A stretch of DNA of 64,000 nucleotides from Bradyrhizobium xenonodulans (GCF_027594865.1 NZ_CP089391.1:3998501-4062500); one strand, 5' to 3'; positions 27,704 to 37,492 are shown, numbered from the stretch's first letter. Program-made: numbers and translations. Notes: a model not told the origin generated them from the sequence alone.

Positions 27704-28558
27704 CTAGCGCCGGGCCTCGCGGCGGGTCTCCGATATCGTTTTCTCCTCGCCCTTCGCCGCATTCCACAGCGCATCCATCTCCACCAGCGAGGCCTGCTCC
27801 AGCGTGCGGCCCTGCGCCTCCAGCGCCTGCTCAATATAGGCAAAGCGCTTTTCGAACTTCGCATTGGTCGCGCGCAGCGCGGCCTCCGGATCGGCATCGA
27901 CATGGCGGGCGAGGTTGACGAGGGCGAACATCAGGTCGCCGGTTTCGTCCGCGATCTCCTGCTTGTCGTTGCGGTCGAGCGCGGCCTCGATCTCGTCGGC
28001 TTCCTCGCGGATCTTTTGCAAAACCGCGCGCGGGTCGTTCCAGTCGAAGCCGACGGTGGAGGCCTTGCGCTGAAGTTCCATCGCGCGGGTCAATGCGGGT
28101 TGGCCCGCTTTCACGCCCCCCAGCAATGATTTGTGCTTCGGCGTCTCTTCCGGTGGCCGGCGCGCCGCGCGCTCAGCCTTCTCCTCGGCCTTGATGCGGT
28201 CCCAGACTTCCTTGACGTGGGAGGAGGCGAGATTGCCGTCCTTGTCGGCGAAGACGTGGGGATGACGGCGGATCATTTTGCGCGTGATGGCCTCGACCAC
28301 ATCACCGAACGCAAAAGCGTTCTGCTCTTCAGCCATCTGGGCGTGGAACACGACCTGGAGCAGGAGATCGCCGAGCTCCTCGCGGAGATCGTCGAGATCG
28401 CCGCGGCTGATCGCCTCGACCACCTCATAGGCTTCCTCAATCGTGTAGGGCGCGATGGTCGCAAAATCCTGCTCGAGGTCCCAGGGGCAGCCGGTCACCG
28501 GCGTGCGCAGCGCCGCCATGATCTCGATCAGGCGGGAAATGTCACGGGAAGGGGTCAT
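27704..28558 (-). CDS. mazG: Nucleoside triphosphate pyrophosphohydrolase MazG
   Basis: All-alpha NTP pyrophosphatase of 284 residues with two MazG domains, which hydrolyses (d)NTPs to monophosphates and cleans nucleotide pools. The first domain contains [23 protein letters not shown] with the EExxE/ExxD metal motif ([18 protein letters not shown]); the second contains [13 protein letters not shown] and [16 protein letters not shown]. The length matches E. coli MazG. The frame is open upstream to 28666, but ATG 28558 gives the normal N-terminus. It diverges from queC over about 126 bases. Confidence 0.96.
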   Translation of the reverse strand: MTPSRDISRLIEIMAALRTPVTGCPWDLEQDFATIAPYTIEEAYEVVEAISRGDLDDLREELGDLLLQVVFHAQMAEEQNAFAFGDVVEAITRKMIRRHPHVFADKDGNLASSHVKEVWDRIKAEEKAERAARRPPEETPKHKSLLGGVKAGQPALTRAMELQRKASTVGFDWNDPRAVLQKIREEADEIEAALDRNDKQEIADETGDLMFALVNLARHVDADPEAALRATNAKFEKRFAYIEQALEAQGRTLEQASLVEMDALWNAAKGEEKTISETRREARR

Positions 28559-28684
28559 TGCGGGGCAGTCTCCTGGGTCCAAAACCTTATGCCAAAAGCG
28601 GGCCGCCGTTCCCAGCGGGACGCGGCGGAACAGGGTGATTTCCACCGATTGGCGGGCGAAGTGCACAGTGCTAAAGCGCGGGAC

Positions 28685-29398
28685 ATGAGCGACGCATTTT
28701 CATCACAAACCGCGCTGGTGTTGTTTTCCGGCGGCCAGGATTCCACCACCTGTCTTGCCTGGGCACTGAGCCGCTTCGCGCGGGTGGAGACGCTGGGGTT
28801 CGACTACGGCCAGCGCCATGCGGTCGAGCTCGACTGCCGCGCGCGTCTGTTCGACGGCATCAAAGACCTGCGCGCGGACTGGGCCGCAAAGCTCGGCGAG
28901 AGCCATACGCTGTCGATCCCGACGCTGGCCGCTGTGTCCGAGACGGCGCTGACGCGCGACGTCGCGATCGCGATGGGCGCCGATGGCCTCCCCAATACTT
29001 TTGTCCCCGGCCGCAACCTCGTGTTCCTGACCTTCGCCGCAGCGCTGGCCTATCGGCGCGGCATCACCCACATCGTCGGCGGCATGTGCGAGACCGACTA
29101 TTCCGGCTATCCCGATTGCCGCGACGACACCATCCGCGCGATGCAGGCCGCGCTCTCGCTCGGCATGGCGAGGACGTTCGAACTGCATACGCCGCTGATG
29201 TGGATCGACAAGGCCGCGACTTGGAAGCTCGCGCATGACCTCGGCGGCGAGGGGCTGGTCGATCTCATCCGCGAGCAGTCGCACACCTGCTATCTCGGCG
29301 AACGCGGCGCGCAGCATGAGTGGGGTTATGGATGCGGGGAGTGCCCGGCGTGCAGCCTGCGGGCGAAGGGGTGGCGGGAGTTTGTGGCGGGGCGCTAA
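28685..29398 (+). CDS. queC: 7-cyano-7-deazaguanine (preQ0) synthase
   Basis: PP-loop ATPase of 237 residues that converts carboxydeazaguanine to preQ0 in queuosine biosynthesis. The ATP loop is [14 protein letters not shown] near residues 11-24, and the zinc site is [14 protein letters not shown] at the C-terminus with an upstream Cys. [15 protein letters not shown] is the family's second motif. The open frame extends far upstream as antisense to mazG; ATG 28685 begins the protein. No preQ1 riboswitch-like structure was seen in front. A dispersed palindromic repeat follows. Confidence 0.97.
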   Translation: MSDAFSSQTALVLFSGGQDSTTCLAWALSRFARVETLGFDYGQRHAVELDCRARLFDGIKDLRADWAAKLGESHTLSIPTLAAVSETALTRDVAIAMGADGLPNTFVPGRNLVFLTFAAALAYRRGITHIVGGMCETDYSGYPDCRDDTIRAMQAALSLGMARTFELHTPLMWIDKAATWKLAHDLGGEGLVDLIREQSHTCYLGERGAQHEWGYGCGECPACSLRAKGWREFVAGR

Positions 29399-29412
29399 GA
29401 CCACATACTCGG

Positions 29413-29508
29413 TGTCATCACCGCGAAAGCGGCTGATCCAGTATCCCAGAGACTATTTGAGCCGAGGGCCGCGGCCTACTGGATTCCCCGCTTTCGCGGG
29501 GAATGACA
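29413..29508. repeat. Dispersed palindromic repeat, second type
   Basis: Imperfect palindrome between the converging queC and nitrile hydratase operon ends. The left side is TGTCATCACCGCGAAAGCGG then CTGATCCAGTA; the right side is CTACTGGATTCCCCGC then TTTCGCGGGGAATGACA. Elements with this GGATTCCCCGCTTTCGCGGG core are frequent in Bradyrhizobium intergenic DNA. It probably also serves as a bidirectional transcription end. Confidence 0.7.
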
Positions 29509-29543
29509 GCGGAGGGCTTGGCATGATCGTGCCTTCTACCGAG

Positions 29544-29921
29544 CTAGCCAAAATCCTCCGGCTTGAGCTCGATCGGTTTGCCGTGCGGGGTGCGGTCGGC
29601 GGCGTGGTCCCAGGCGTCGCGGTAGCGGTGCAGCGTCTCCGTCGATGCCACGCCCTTGCGCGCAACCAAGCCCTCCAGCGTCGCGAGCCAGTGCAGATAG
29701 TAGGTCTCGCCCGTATCAGGGTCGCCGGCGGCCTGCGCGCGCTTGATCTCGTCGGCCAGGCTTGCTGCCCATTCCGGCCAGGTGAACACGCCACGCTCGT
29801 GCAGCGTCAACGCCATGGCGAACGCGTGCGCCTCCCAAGGGGCGCGGAATACCGGACCGTCGTCATCGCGCGGGATACTTGGAATCGCCGCCGTCGCGGC
29901 GGCTGCTAGCCCGCTGCCCAT
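29544..29921 (-). CDS. Nitrile hydratase accessory/activator protein
   Basis: Protein of 125 residues whose sequence (PVFRAPWEAHAFAMALTLHE, FTWPEWAASLADEI, GETYYLHWLATLEGLV) is that of the P14K/NhlE-type accessory proteins. These resemble the nitrile hydratase beta-subunit N-terminus and help insert cobalt by alpha-subunit exchange. ATG 29921 shares its A with the TGA of the beta subunit gene (TGATG), so translation is coupled. A longer open frame upstream lies inside the beta gene and is not used. It completes an alpha-beta-activator operon. Confidence 0.9.
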   Translation of the reverse strand: MGSGLAAAATAAIPSIPRDDDGPVFRAPWEAHAFAMALTLHERGVFTWPEWAASLADEIKRAQAAGDPDTGETYYLHWLATLEGLVARKGVASTETLHRYRDAWDHAADRTPHGKPIELKPEDFG

Positions 29922-30580
29922 CACGCCGGGTCCAGATAGGGCTCGAACGCGTCGATCGAGACCTTCAGCGTCGGATCTCCGTCCGCACCCCAGAGATCGC
30001 GGCCTTCGAACACGACGGTGTAGAGCCATTGCGGATTCTCGCCGCGCTCCATCGCCGCGGAATCCGGAAACACGTGGCAGCCGTGGTTCAACTCGACGAT
30101 TCCGACATGGCCGCGCACATAGCGCGGCAGCCGCGTGTGCGTTGTCGGATGAATGTTCTTCGCCCGCACGCGGTCGCCGACGTTGAATTTGGCGGGTGCA
30201 GGCGCAGGGCGGGCGAACTTGCCGCGCACCATGATGCGCTCAACCTGGCCAAGGTCGAACTTGCCGTGCTTGAGCGCCTTGCCTGGCTGCATCGCGTGAC
30301 CGGCGGCGACTTCCTCCCGGGTGAGGTAGCCTTTCTCGATCAGCATCTCCTCGAGCCCGAGAAACCATTTCTTGTAGTAGGAGCTCGACAGATAAACATG
30401 CGGCGGCAGCGTCTCGCGATAGAAGCGCGAGGTGTCGATGTTAAAGGCGCCGGCCGCGCCCATCGCGCGGACCATGGCGAGGACGCGGGATTCCCACTCC
30501 TCGTGAAACATCGGCTCGTTCGGCTCGGGCTCGACCTTGCCGAACCCGTCCATGCCGCCCATGTCGTGCACGCCGTTCAC
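29921..30580 (-). CDS. nthB: Nitrile hydratase beta subunit
   Basis: Protein of 219 residues starting at GTG 30580 ([14 protein letters not shown], the highly conserved beta N-terminus). Later segments fit the family: [20 protein letters not shown], then the SH3-like C-terminal domain [26 protein letters not shown] and LWGADGDP. With the alpha subunit it forms the heterodimer that hydrates nitriles to amides. The GTG overlaps the alpha-subunit TGA by four bases (GTGA), and the activator gene overlaps the end. Confidence 0.96.
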   Translation of the reverse strand: MNGVHDMGGMDGFGKVEPEPNEPMFHEEWESRVLAMVRAMGAAGAFNIDTSRFYRETLPPHVYLSSSYYKKWFLGLEEMLIEKGYLTREEVAAGHAMQPGKALKHGKFDLGQVERIMVRGKFARPAPAPAKFNVGDRVRAKNIHPTTHTRLPRYVRGHVGIVELNHGCHVFPDSAAMERGENPQWLYTVVFEGRDLWGADGDPTLKVSIDAFEPYLDPA

Positions 30581-31206
30581 GACGGCGCTCCGGGCGCTTT
30601 GGGAAAGCCGGTGCCGATCATGGAATCGCGGGTGACCAGCTCGGCGAGTTGCTCCTCGCTCCACCCTTCCGTGCCCGCGGGCCGCATCGGTAGCACCAAA
30701 AAGCGCGTCTCGGCGGTGGAATCCCATACCCGGATTTCCATGTCCTTCGGCAGGCTGACGTCGAAATCGGCGAGCACGCCGCGCGGATCTTTCACCGCAC
30801 GCGAGCGGTAGGGCGCGGCCTTGTACCAGACCGGCGGCAGCCCCAGCATCTCCCAGGGGTAGCAGGAGCACAGCGTGCACACGACCATGTTGTGGCGCTC
30901 AGGCGTGTTCTCGACCACCACGAGATGGTCGCCGACGCGGCTGACATGACCGAGCGTGCCGATCGCCTTGGAACCATCCTCGAGCAGCGCCTGCTTGAAC
31001 GCCGGATCGGTCCAGGCCTTGGCGACGACGCGCGCGCCGTTATGCGGGCCGATCTTGGTCTCATAGGCCTGAATGATGGCGTCGAGTGCAGCCGGCTCGA
31101 CATAGCCCTTTTCGGTCAGGATCGTCTCCAGCGCGCGCACGCGTAGCTCGGTTTCCGACAGTTCGGAATGATCGTGATCGTGATGGTGGTCGTGATCGTG
31201 GCTCAT
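30577..31206 (-). CDS. nthA: Nitrile hydratase alpha subunit, cobalt type
   Basis: Metal-binding subunit of 209 residues. The claw motif is CTLCSC at Cys110, Cys113, Ser114 and Cys115, followed by [10 protein letters not shown]. Thr rather than Ser at the second position (VCTLCSC) marks the non-corrin cobalt class; the iron class has CSLCSC. The N-terminus is His/Asp-rich ([13 protein letters not shown]), which could help capture metal. The open frame extends upstream, but ATG 31206 gives this start. First gene of the operon, facing the DASS transporter across 211 bases. Confidence 0.96.
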   Translation of the reverse strand: MSHDHDHHHDHDHSELSETELRVRALETILTEKGYVEPAALDAIIQAYETKIGPHNGARVVAKAWTDPAFKQALLEDGSKAIGTLGHVSRVGDHLVVVENTPERHNMVVCTLCSCYPWEMLGLPPVWYKAAPYRSRAVKDPRGVLADFDVSLPKDMEIRVWDSTAETRFLVLPMRPAGTEGWSEEQLAELVTRDSMIGTGFPKAPGAPS

Positions 31207-31340
31207 GCCACAAAGATAGGCGCAATGGTCCCCGCCTGTCGAGCCGTCGTTGCAGCGCGGCCGGGCCAACTGTTCGTGACACCATTTGGGCCTGCTGCAC
31301 GACCGGCCTGGAAACGGCCATTGATTGCACCATGACGTGT

Positions 31341-31353
31341 GCCGTAATACGGC
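31341..31353. promoter_or_regulatory. Palindrome GCCGTAATACGGC between nitrile hydratase and DASS genes
   Basis: Six-base perfect arms around a single central A, in the 211-base divergent region, about 65 bases before the transporter and 135 before the nitrile hydratase operon. A shared operator is possible; no regulator gene is adjacent. Confidence 0.35.
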
Positions 31354-31417
31354 GTCGGGACCAAGCAGGCTCGGCCAACGGGCCGCATGACGCGACGACA
31401 ATCGAGGGGGAAGGGCC

Positions 31418-32890
31418 ATGACCGCCAATTCGCAGGCGCCTGAAGCGAAAGGGTTTCGCTGGAAGCTGATCGCGCCACTCGTGGTGTGGCTGGCGATCTA
31501 TCTGTGGCCGGTGCCCGCAGGCCTCAACGCCAATCAGTGGCACTATTTTGCCGTGTTCGCGGCCGTCATCACCGGACTGATCCTGGAATCGATGCCGGTC
31601 GGCGCGGTCGGCTTCATCGGCCTGACGGTTGTCGGTGTCAGCGGCTATATCGAAGCCGATCCGACCAAGTCGCTGCGCTGGATGCTGGCGGGCTTTGCCG
31701 AGAGCACGGTGTGGCTGATCGTCGGCGCCTTCGTGTTCTCGATCGGCTATCGCAAGAGCCAGCTCGGCCGGCGCATCGCGCTGGTGCTGGTGCAGCGGCT
31801 CGGCCGCAACACGCTCGGCCTCGGATACGCGGTGGCGATGTCGGATTTTTTGCTGGCGCCGGCGACGCCGTCCAACACCGCGCGCAGCGGCGGCATTGTC
31901 TATCCCATCATCAGCAACATCCCGCGCATCTACGGCTCCGAGCCGGGGCCGACCGCCGGCCGGATCGGCACCTACGTGATGTGGACGGCGTTCGCGGCCA
32001 CGGCGGTGACGAGCTCGCTGTTCTTCACCGCACTCGCGCCCAATGCGGCGGCGCTGGCGATCGCCAAGAAGACGGTCGGGGTGGAGGTGAGCTGGGGTCA
32101 GTGGTTCATCGGCTTTGCGCCGCTCGGTATTGTCCTGATGATCCTCGTTCCGCTGCTCAGCTATTTGGTCTGCCGTCCCGAGGTGAAGCGCAGCCCTGAG
32201 ATCTCCGACTGGGCGGCAAAGGAGCTCGGTGCGATGGGCCCGATGTCGCGCAACGAGTGGATCATGCTCGGCCTGATCGTGCTGGCGATGTTCCTGTGGA
32301 TCGCGGGCTCGAGCCCGGACATCCACGTACCGCTGCTCGGCTCGAACTTCGTCAACGCCACCACCGTCGTGTTCATCGTGATCTCCTTGATGCTGGTGAC
32401 GGGCGTGATCGAATTCGCCGACATCGTCAGCGAGAAGAGCGCCTGGGAGGTGTTCTTCTATTTCACCTCGCTGCTGACGCTGGCCTCGGGCCTCAACGAG
32501 ATCGGCTTCATCAAATGGTTCGCGACCGAATACGCCAAACCGCTTGCGGGACTGTCGCCGTCGACCGCGATGCTGCTGCTGGTCGCGCTGTTCTTCTGGA
32601 TCCACTATTTCTTCTCGAGCATCACCTCGCATGCGGCTGCCGTGCTGCCTGTCGTGCTCGCGGTCGGTTCCGGCATTCCCGACCTGCCGGTCACGACGCT
32701 TGCCATGCTCTGCATGTACTCGCTCGGCCTGATGGGCGTGATCTCGCCTTACGCCACGGGACCCGCGCCGATGTATTTCGGCAGCGGCTATATCGGGAAG
32801 GGCCAGTTCTGGGGCTTTGGGCTGATCTTCGGGCTGCTGTATTTCGCGGGGCTTCTGCTGATCGTGCTGCCCTGGTTGCAGGTCCACTGA
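31418..32890 (+). CDS. DASS-family anion (dicarboxylate-type) transporter
   Basis: Inner membrane carrier of 490 residues with about 12-14 helices, of the divalent anion:Na+ symporter/CitT group. The two substrate-site SNT-type hairpin motifs are seen as [14 protein letters not shown] (first half) and [13 protein letters not shown] (second half). The N-terminus [24 protein letters not shown] resembles CitT/TtdT/2-oxoglutarate-malate translocators, which may be antiporters. The substrate is likely a di- or tricarboxylate; no catabolic gene adjoins it. It diverges from the nitrile hydratase operon. Confidence 0.88.
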   Translation: MTANSQAPEAKGFRWKLIAPLVVWLAIYLWPVPAGLNANQWHYFAVFAAVITGLILESMPVGAVGFIGLTVVGVSGYIEADPTKSLRWMLAGFAESTVWLIVGAFVFSIGYRKSQLGRRIALVLVQRLGRNTLGLGYAVAMSDFLLAPATPSNTARSGGIVYPIISNIPRIYGSEPGPTAGRIGTYVMWTAFAATAVTSSLFFTALAPNAAALAIAKKTVGVEVSWGQWFIGFAPLGIVLMILVPLLSYLVCRPEVKRSPEISDWAAKELGAMGPMSRNEWIMLGLIVLAMFLWIAGSSPDIHVPLLGSNFVNATTVVFIVISLMLVTGVIEFADIVSEKSAWEVFFYFTSLLTLASGLNEIGFIKWFATEYAKPLAGLSPSTAMLLLVALFFWIHYFFSSITSHAAAVLPVVLAVGSGIPDLPVTTLAMLCMYSLGLMGVISPYATGPAPMYFGSGYIGKGQFWGFGLIFGLLYFAGLLLIVLPWLQVH

Positions 32891-33138
32891 GCCGGGGAGG
32901 AGGGCTGACATCCGGCAGATGATTTTTCTCCGCAGGCGAGGGTTTGGAGACGTTCGTCCCACACCTCGCAGATCTCTGACATTGCAAGAATGAGCCGAAC
33001 AGGCGATGGTGCATGCTGCGATGCAGCGCGCTCCATCTGAGGCCCTCATCGCCGTTCCACTTCCCCGTCGCGTGATGCGACCTGGCTTGCCGCACGCTTT
33101 GCGGGGCAAGCGAATTATTGCGCATGAAGGCCGTCCCC

Positions 33139-34275
33139 ATGAATGCCCACCCATCGCTCGCGATCGGACAACCGGTCGAAACGCTTGCAGCGATTCCACC
33201 TGCCGCGTCCGCGCCTGATACGATGGTCCGCTTCGAAGCCGTCTCGAAGACCTATCCGGCCTATCGCGGCAAGCCCGGCGTCAAGGCGCTCGCGAACATC
33301 GACTTCGCGATTCCGCGCGGCTCCATCACCGGCGTGATCGGTCGCTCCGGCGCCGGCAAGTCGAGTCTGGTCCGGCTGATTAACGGGCTGGAAAAGCCGA
33401 CCACGGGTCGCGTCATCGTCGACAACAGGGATATCTCGGCGCTGGCCGGCCGCGAGCTGCGGCTGGCGCAGCGCTCAATCGGCATGATCTTCCAGCACTT
33501 CAACCTGCTGTCCTCGCGCACGGCGGCCGACAACATCGCGCTGCCGCTCGAAATCGCAGGCTGGGCCAAAGCGGACATCAAGGCCCGCGTGACTGAGCTG
33601 CTGGCGCTGGTCGGAATCGCCGACAAGCATGACCGCTATCCGTCGGAGCTCTCCGGCGGCCAGAAGCAGCGCGTGGGCATCGCCCGTGCCTTGGCGACGC
33701 GGCCGAGCGTGCTGCTGTCGGACGAGGCGACCTCGGCGCTCGATCCGCAGACCACGCGTGCGATCCTCGATTTGCTTGCGAACATCAACCGCGAGCTGGG
33801 CGTGACCATCGTGCTGATCACCCACGAAATGTCCGTGGTGCGCCAGCTCGCCAGGGACGTCGTCGTGCTCGACGCCGGCCATGTCGTCGAGAGCGGCCAC
33901 GTCGCCGACATCTTCACCCATCCGAAGCACCCCATCACGCAATCCTTCCTGGCCGAGGTGATCGGCGACAGCCTCCCGGTCTCGCTGGCGAGCCGGATCG
34001 TGGCGGAGCCGACTGCCGGCCAGCAGGCCGTGATCCGCGTTCAGGTGCGCGGGGCAGGGGCCGGCGACACGCTGGTGGCGCGGCTGGCGCGCGAGCTCGA
34101 CCTCGATGTCGCGCTGCTGTCGGCGCGCATCGACGAGATCGGCGGCCAACAAGTCGGCTCGCTGACGCTCGGCATTCCTCTCGGAATTTCTGGCGGCGAG
34201 GACGCGGTGACGCGGACGCTCGCCTGGCTCTCTCAACATCAATTTCCGGCGGAGCACCTCGGCCATGTCGCCTGA
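33139..34275 (+). CDS. metN: MetN-type ABC transporter ATP-binding protein
   Basis: ATPase of about 378 residues. The nucleotide-binding domain has Walker A GRSGAGKS, signature LSGGQKQRVGIARAL, Walker B VLLSDEATSALD and switch His in LITHEM. The C-terminal ~90 residues form a NIL domain (AVIRVQVRGAGAGDTLVARL), which in MetN senses internal methionine and inhibits transport. Upstream in-frame starts exist at 33124 (ATG) and 33118 (TTG); ATG 33139 has AAGG 8 bases upstream and is preferred. It overlaps metI by 11 bases. No MetQ binding protein is encoded nearby, which is unusual. Confidence 0.88.
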   Translation: MNAHPSLAIGQPVETLAAIPPAASAPDTMVRFEAVSKTYPAYRGKPGVKALANIDFAIPRGSITGVIGRSGAGKSSLVRLINGLEKPTTGRVIVDNRDISALAGRELRLAQRSIGMIFQHFNLLSSRTAADNIALPLEIAGWAKADIKARVTELLALVGIADKHDRYPSELSGGQKQRVGIARALATRPSVLLSDEATSALDPQTTRAILDLLANINRELGVTIVLITHEMSVVRQLARDVVVLDAGHVVESGHVADIFTHPKHPITQSFLAEVIGDSLPVSLASRIVAEPTAGQQAVIRVQVRGAGAGDTLVARLARELDLDVALLSARIDEIGGQQVGSLTLGIPLGISGGEDAVTRTLAWLSQHQFPAEHLGHVA

Positions 34276-34930
34276 ACTCATCAACCTAATCATCCAGGCC
34301 ACGGGCGAGAGCCTGTACATGGTCGGCATCGCGGCGCTGCTCGGCACCGCCTTCGGCCTGCCGCTCGGCGTCTTCCTCGCAACCAGCCGGAAGGGCGAGC
34401 TGTTCGCGGCGCCTATCATCAATCGCGTGCTCGGTGCCGTGGTCAATGCGACGCGGTCCACGCCCTTCATCATCCTGGTCGTCGCCATCATCCCGTTCAC
34501 CCGGCTCGTCGCAGGCACCTCGATCGGCTCGACGGCGGCGATCGTGCCGCTGACCATCGCATCGGCGCCGTTCATCGCGCGCCTGGTGGAAGCCGCGATC
34601 CGCGAGGTCGATGGCGGCCTGATCGAGACCGCATCCTCGTTCGGGGCCTCGCCGATGCAGATCGTGCTCAAGGTGCTGATTCCCGAGGCGCTGCCCGGCC
34701 TGCTGCTGGCGCTGACGCTCGCCGTGGTCAGCCTGCTCGGCTATTCCGCCATGGTCGGCGCCGTCGGCGGCGGTGGCCTTGGCGACCTCGGTATCCGATA
34801 CGGCTATCAACGCTTCATGCCGGAGATGATGCTGGCCGTCGTCGTCGTGCTGATCGCGCTGGTGCAGCTCGTCCAGAGCGCGGGCGATTATCTGGCGCGC
34901 CGCGTCAACCGCCGGCTGCGGCACCGCTGA
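34265..34930 (+). CDS. metI: MetI-type ABC transporter permease
   Basis: Inner membrane permease of 221 residues with five to six helices and the EAA loop (IETASSFGASPMQIVLKVLIPEALP). The start MSPELINLIIQATGESLYMVG and the length match MetI. It overlaps metN, so they are translated together. With MetQ absent, the substrate could be methionine supplied by a binding protein encoded elsewhere, or another ligand; the next genes are for iron-type uptake but have their own promoter region. Confidence 0.9.
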   Translation: MSPELINLIIQATGESLYMVGIAALLGTAFGLPLGVFLATSRKGELFAAPIINRVLGAVVNATRSTPFIILVVAIIPFTRLVAGTSIGSTAAIVPLTIASAPFIARLVEAAIREVDGGLIETASSFGASPMQIVLKVLIPEALPGLLLALTLAVVSLLGYSAMVGAVGGGGLGDLGIRYGYQRFMPEMMLAVVVVLIALVQLVQSAGDYLARRVNRRLRHR

Positions 34931-34939
34931 GGCCGTTTT

Positions 34940-34973
34940 CAGACGTTGCGGACCGGACGTTTTTGTCCGTCTG
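34940..34973 (+). terminator. Hairpin after metI
   Basis: Outer arms CAGACG and CGTCTG enclose an alternative inner stem CGGAC-GTTTTT-GTCCG (34954-34969). The two stems compete. It lies 10 bases after the metI stop and just before the first iron-control-like box, so it probably ends the metNI transcript. Confidence 0.4.
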
Positions 34974-34987
34974 GAAACATTCCAAGG
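34970..34987. promoter_or_regulatory. Iron-control-element-like box 1
   Basis: TCTGGAAACATTCCAAGG holds a perfect TGGAA-N3-TTCCA palindrome. It resembles the Irr-bound iron control element of Bradyrhizobium (inverted repeat of the TTTAGAA-N3-TTCTAAA type) with A-to-G and T-to-C changes in each arm. It is about 135-150 bases before the TonB-receptor start. Confidence 0.5.
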
Positions 34988-35032
34988 TTCGAGACACGAC
35001 TGAGTGCATTCGCCGCACGTGCTGCGCACAGG

Positions 35033-35050
35033 TCTGGAGACATTCTAACG
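35033..35050. promoter_or_regulatory. Iron-control-element-like box 2
   Basis: TCTGGAGACATTCTAACG has the same pattern; its right half TTCTAA matches the element exactly. Its centre is 63 bases (six helical turns) from that of box 1, so two dimers would sit on the same DNA face. It is 72-90 bases before the receptor start. Confidence 0.5.
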
Positions 35051-35121
35051 CTGTTCCTATCGCACTCCGAAATCGCCTGCGTTAGGGCGAGGCATCAAGA
35101 ACGATACCGGCAAAGCCGGCA

Positions 35122-37434
35122 GTGCGTGGGGCCTCGACAGACGTGACCGACTTTCAGCTTTCTTCGCGCTCCGACACGCGTCGTCGACAGATGCAGGTGT
35201 TTTTCCTCGGGGCGGCCAGCACATTTTCGCTTCTTGTTCCCTTCGGTGCCGTGGAAGCGCAGACGCAGATTCCCGCCGTCACCGTCGAAGCGCCCGCGCA
35301 GCGCGCCCGTCCTGCGACGGTCAGCTCAACGCGGCAGTCAGCGGCGACACGTACCGCACGCGCCAATCGCCGCTCCCCTGCGCAGCAGGCCACGCCCAGC
35401 CAGTCGGCATTATCGGACCGCAACACGGAACGCGCCAACGGTCCGGTGCGTGGCTTTGTCGCCACGAGGAGCGGCACTGCCACCAAGACCGATACGCCGC
35501 TGATCGAAACGCCGCAGTCGGTCTCCGTCGTCACCACCGACCAGGTCAGGAACCAGGGTGCGGTCTCGATCGGCGAGGCCTTGCGCTACACCGCCGGCGT
35601 CAGCGGCGACGTCAATGGCGGCTCGGACACCCGCTTCGGCGCCCTCCAGATCCGCGGCTTCGACACGACCATGGCGGGCCTCTATGTCGACGGCTTGCGG
35701 ATTCCCTCCAGCAATTACGTGCACTTCAACGGCCTCGATCCCTATGGCGCCGAGCGCATCGAGGTGCTCAAGGGCCCGTCCTCGGCGATGTATGGCGGCA
35801 GTGGCACCGGCGGCATCCTCAACTACGTGACAAAACTGCCGACAGCGCAGCAGTTCGGCGAGGTCTCGATCTCCGGCGGCAGCTTCAACCGCTATCAGGG
35901 GCAGTTCGACATGGGCGGCTCCGCCAACAGGGAAGGCACCGTGCTGTGGCGCCTGACGGGCGTCGTCCGCGACGGCGAGACTCAGGTCGACTTCACCAAG
36001 GACAACCGCGTCTTCATCGCGCCCGCCGTCACCTTCAAGCCGAACGAGGATACGACCATCACGATCCTGGCCAACTACCAGCGCGACCGGGCAGGGTGGG
36101 GCCTCCAGTTCCTGCCGGCCTCGGGCACGGTATGGCCGAACAACGGCCGCACCATCCCCGTCTCGTTCTTCGCGGGCGTGCCGAGCTTCAACGCCTTCAA
36201 CACCGAAATCGCGACTGCCGGCTACCAGCTCTCGCACAATTTCACGGACAACATCACCTTCCGGCAGAACCTGCGCTACGCCTATCAGCACAACGAGGAA
36301 AAGACCTTCTACGGCACCGGATACACCGACGAAGCGGCGGGGCAGCTGGGACGTTTCGGCAGCTACAGCAACTCGTACATCAACTCATTTGCGGTGGACA
36401 ACCAGCTTCAGGGCAAGTTCACCACCGGCATCCTGAGCCACACCACGCTGGTCGGGATCGACTATCGCAACACCACGTTTCGCGATACGGCCTTTGCCGT
36501 CACGACGTCGGCGCCGGAGATCAACGTCTTCAATCCGGCCTACAGCTACGACTGGACCATGGGCGCCATGTACGACAACACCGGCGTCAAGCAGTCGCAG
36601 GTCGGCCTCTACGCGCAGGATCAGATCAAGCTCGGCCGGCTCTCGTTCCAGTTCGGTGGCCGCCAGGACTTCGTGACGACGCAGCTCGACAGCGGTATCA
36701 CCAACACGTCGGTCTCGAAGGATGCCTCGGCCTTCACCGGCCGTGCCGCCGTGATGTACAATTTCGACAACGGCATCGCGCCGTATTTCAGCTACTCGGA
36801 ATCGTTCCTGCCGGTGCTCGCGACCGGTCCGGCCGGACAGATGCTCAATCCTGAAACCGGCGTCCAGTACGAGGTCGGCGTCAAGTACCAGCCGCTCGGC
36901 TGGAACGCGCTGTTCACCTTTGCCGCCTTCGACCTGACGCGCGACAACGTCGGCGTCTACGTGCCTGCAACCACCTATTACGAACAGATCGGGCAGGTGA
37001 AATCGCGCGGCATCGAGCTCGAAGGCACGATGTCGCTCGCCGACGGCTGGAACCTGCGCGCGGCCTACGCCTATGTCGATGCCATGGTCACGCAGGATCC
37101 GGTCAATGTCGGCAAGGCGCCAGTCACCGTGCCGCTCAATCGCGCCTCGCTGTGGAGCGACTACACGCTTCAAAATGGTCCGCTTGCGGGTTTGCAGTTC
37201 GGCGGCGGCATCCGTTATGTCGGCGCGACCTGGGGCGACGATGCCAATACGTTCAAGGTGGGGTCATCGACGGTGCTGGACGCGTTGCTGGCCTACACCC
37301 GCGACAATTGGCGCCTGTCGTTGAACGTGACCAACCTCGCCGACACGCGCTATGTCGCCGCCTGCTACGGGCTGTCGAGCTGCATGTATGCCGAGGGACG
37401 CAAGGCCATCGGCAAGCTGACCTACCGCTGGTGA
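35122..37434 (+). CDS. TonB-dependent siderophore receptor
   Basis: Outer membrane receptor of about 770 residues. A twin-positive n-region plus hydrophobic stretch (RRRQMQVFFLGAASTFSLLV, then EA cleavage) forms the signal peptide; starting at the internal Met would remove the Arg residues, so GTG 35122 or 35143 is favoured. A TonB-box/plug domain follows (DTPLIETPQSVSVVTTDQ, DVNGGSDTRFGALQIRGF, IEVLKGPSSAMYGG), then a 22-strand barrel ending in Trp (GKLTYRW). FpvA/FhuE-like siderophore receptors share these motifs. The two iron-control-like boxes upstream and the PepSY gene 58 bases downstream support a role in ferric-siderophore uptake. The ligand is not predictable. Confidence 0.93.
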   Translation: MRGASTDVTDFQLSSRSDTRRRQMQVFFLGAASTFSLLVPFGAVEAQTQIPAVTVEAPAQRARPATVSSTRQSAATRTARANRRSPAQQATPSQSALSDRNTERANGPVRGFVATRSGTATKTDTPLIETPQSVSVVTTDQVRNQGAVSIGEALRYTAGVSGDVNGGSDTRFGALQIRGFDTTMAGLYVDGLRIPSSNYVHFNGLDPYGAERIEVLKGPSSAMYGGSGTGGILNYVTKLPTAQQFGEVSISGGSFNRYQGQFDMGGSANREGTVLWRLTGVVRDGETQVDFTKDNRVFIAPAVTFKPNEDTTITILANYQRDRAGWGLQFLPASGTVWPNNGRTIPVSFFAGVPSFNAFNTEIATAGYQLSHNFTDNITFRQNLRYAYQHNEEKTFYGTGYTDEAAGQLGRFGSYSNSYINSFAVDNQLQGKFTTGILSHTTLVGIDYRNTTFRDTAFAVTTSAPEINVFNPAYSYDWTMGAMYDNTGVKQSQVGLYAQDQIKLGRLSFQFGGRQDFVTTQLDSGITNTSVSKDASAFTGRAAVMYNFDNGIAPYFSYSESFLPVLATGPAGQMLNPETGVQYEVGVKYQPLGWNALFTFAAFDLTRDNVGVYVPATTYYEQIGQVKSRGIELEGTMSLADGWNLRAAYAYVDAMVTQDPVNVGKAPVTVPLNRASLWSDYTLQNGPLAGLQFGGGIRYVGATWGDDANTFKVGSSTVLDALLAYTRDNWRLSLNVTNLADTRYVAACYGLSSCMYAEGRKAIGKLTYRW

Positions 37435-37492
37435 GTTCAAACCGACAGACGATCGGCAATGGGAGCCGGGCCTCCGAAGTGAGATTCGAACG

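Noticed and set aside
28560..28684. preQ1 riboswitch upstream of queC
   Set aside because: No H-type pseudoknot-like pairing or A-rich tail is visible in the short mazG/queC gap.
32934..32950. TTTGGAGACGTTCGTCC as another iron-control-like box
   Set aside because: Only the left half resembles the boxes at 35 kb; the right half does not form the inverted repeat.
32891..33138. Possible SAM-type riboswitch in front of metN
   Set aside because: No arrangement of paired elements matching a known SAM riboswitch could be drawn by eye; a covariance search would be needed to revive it.
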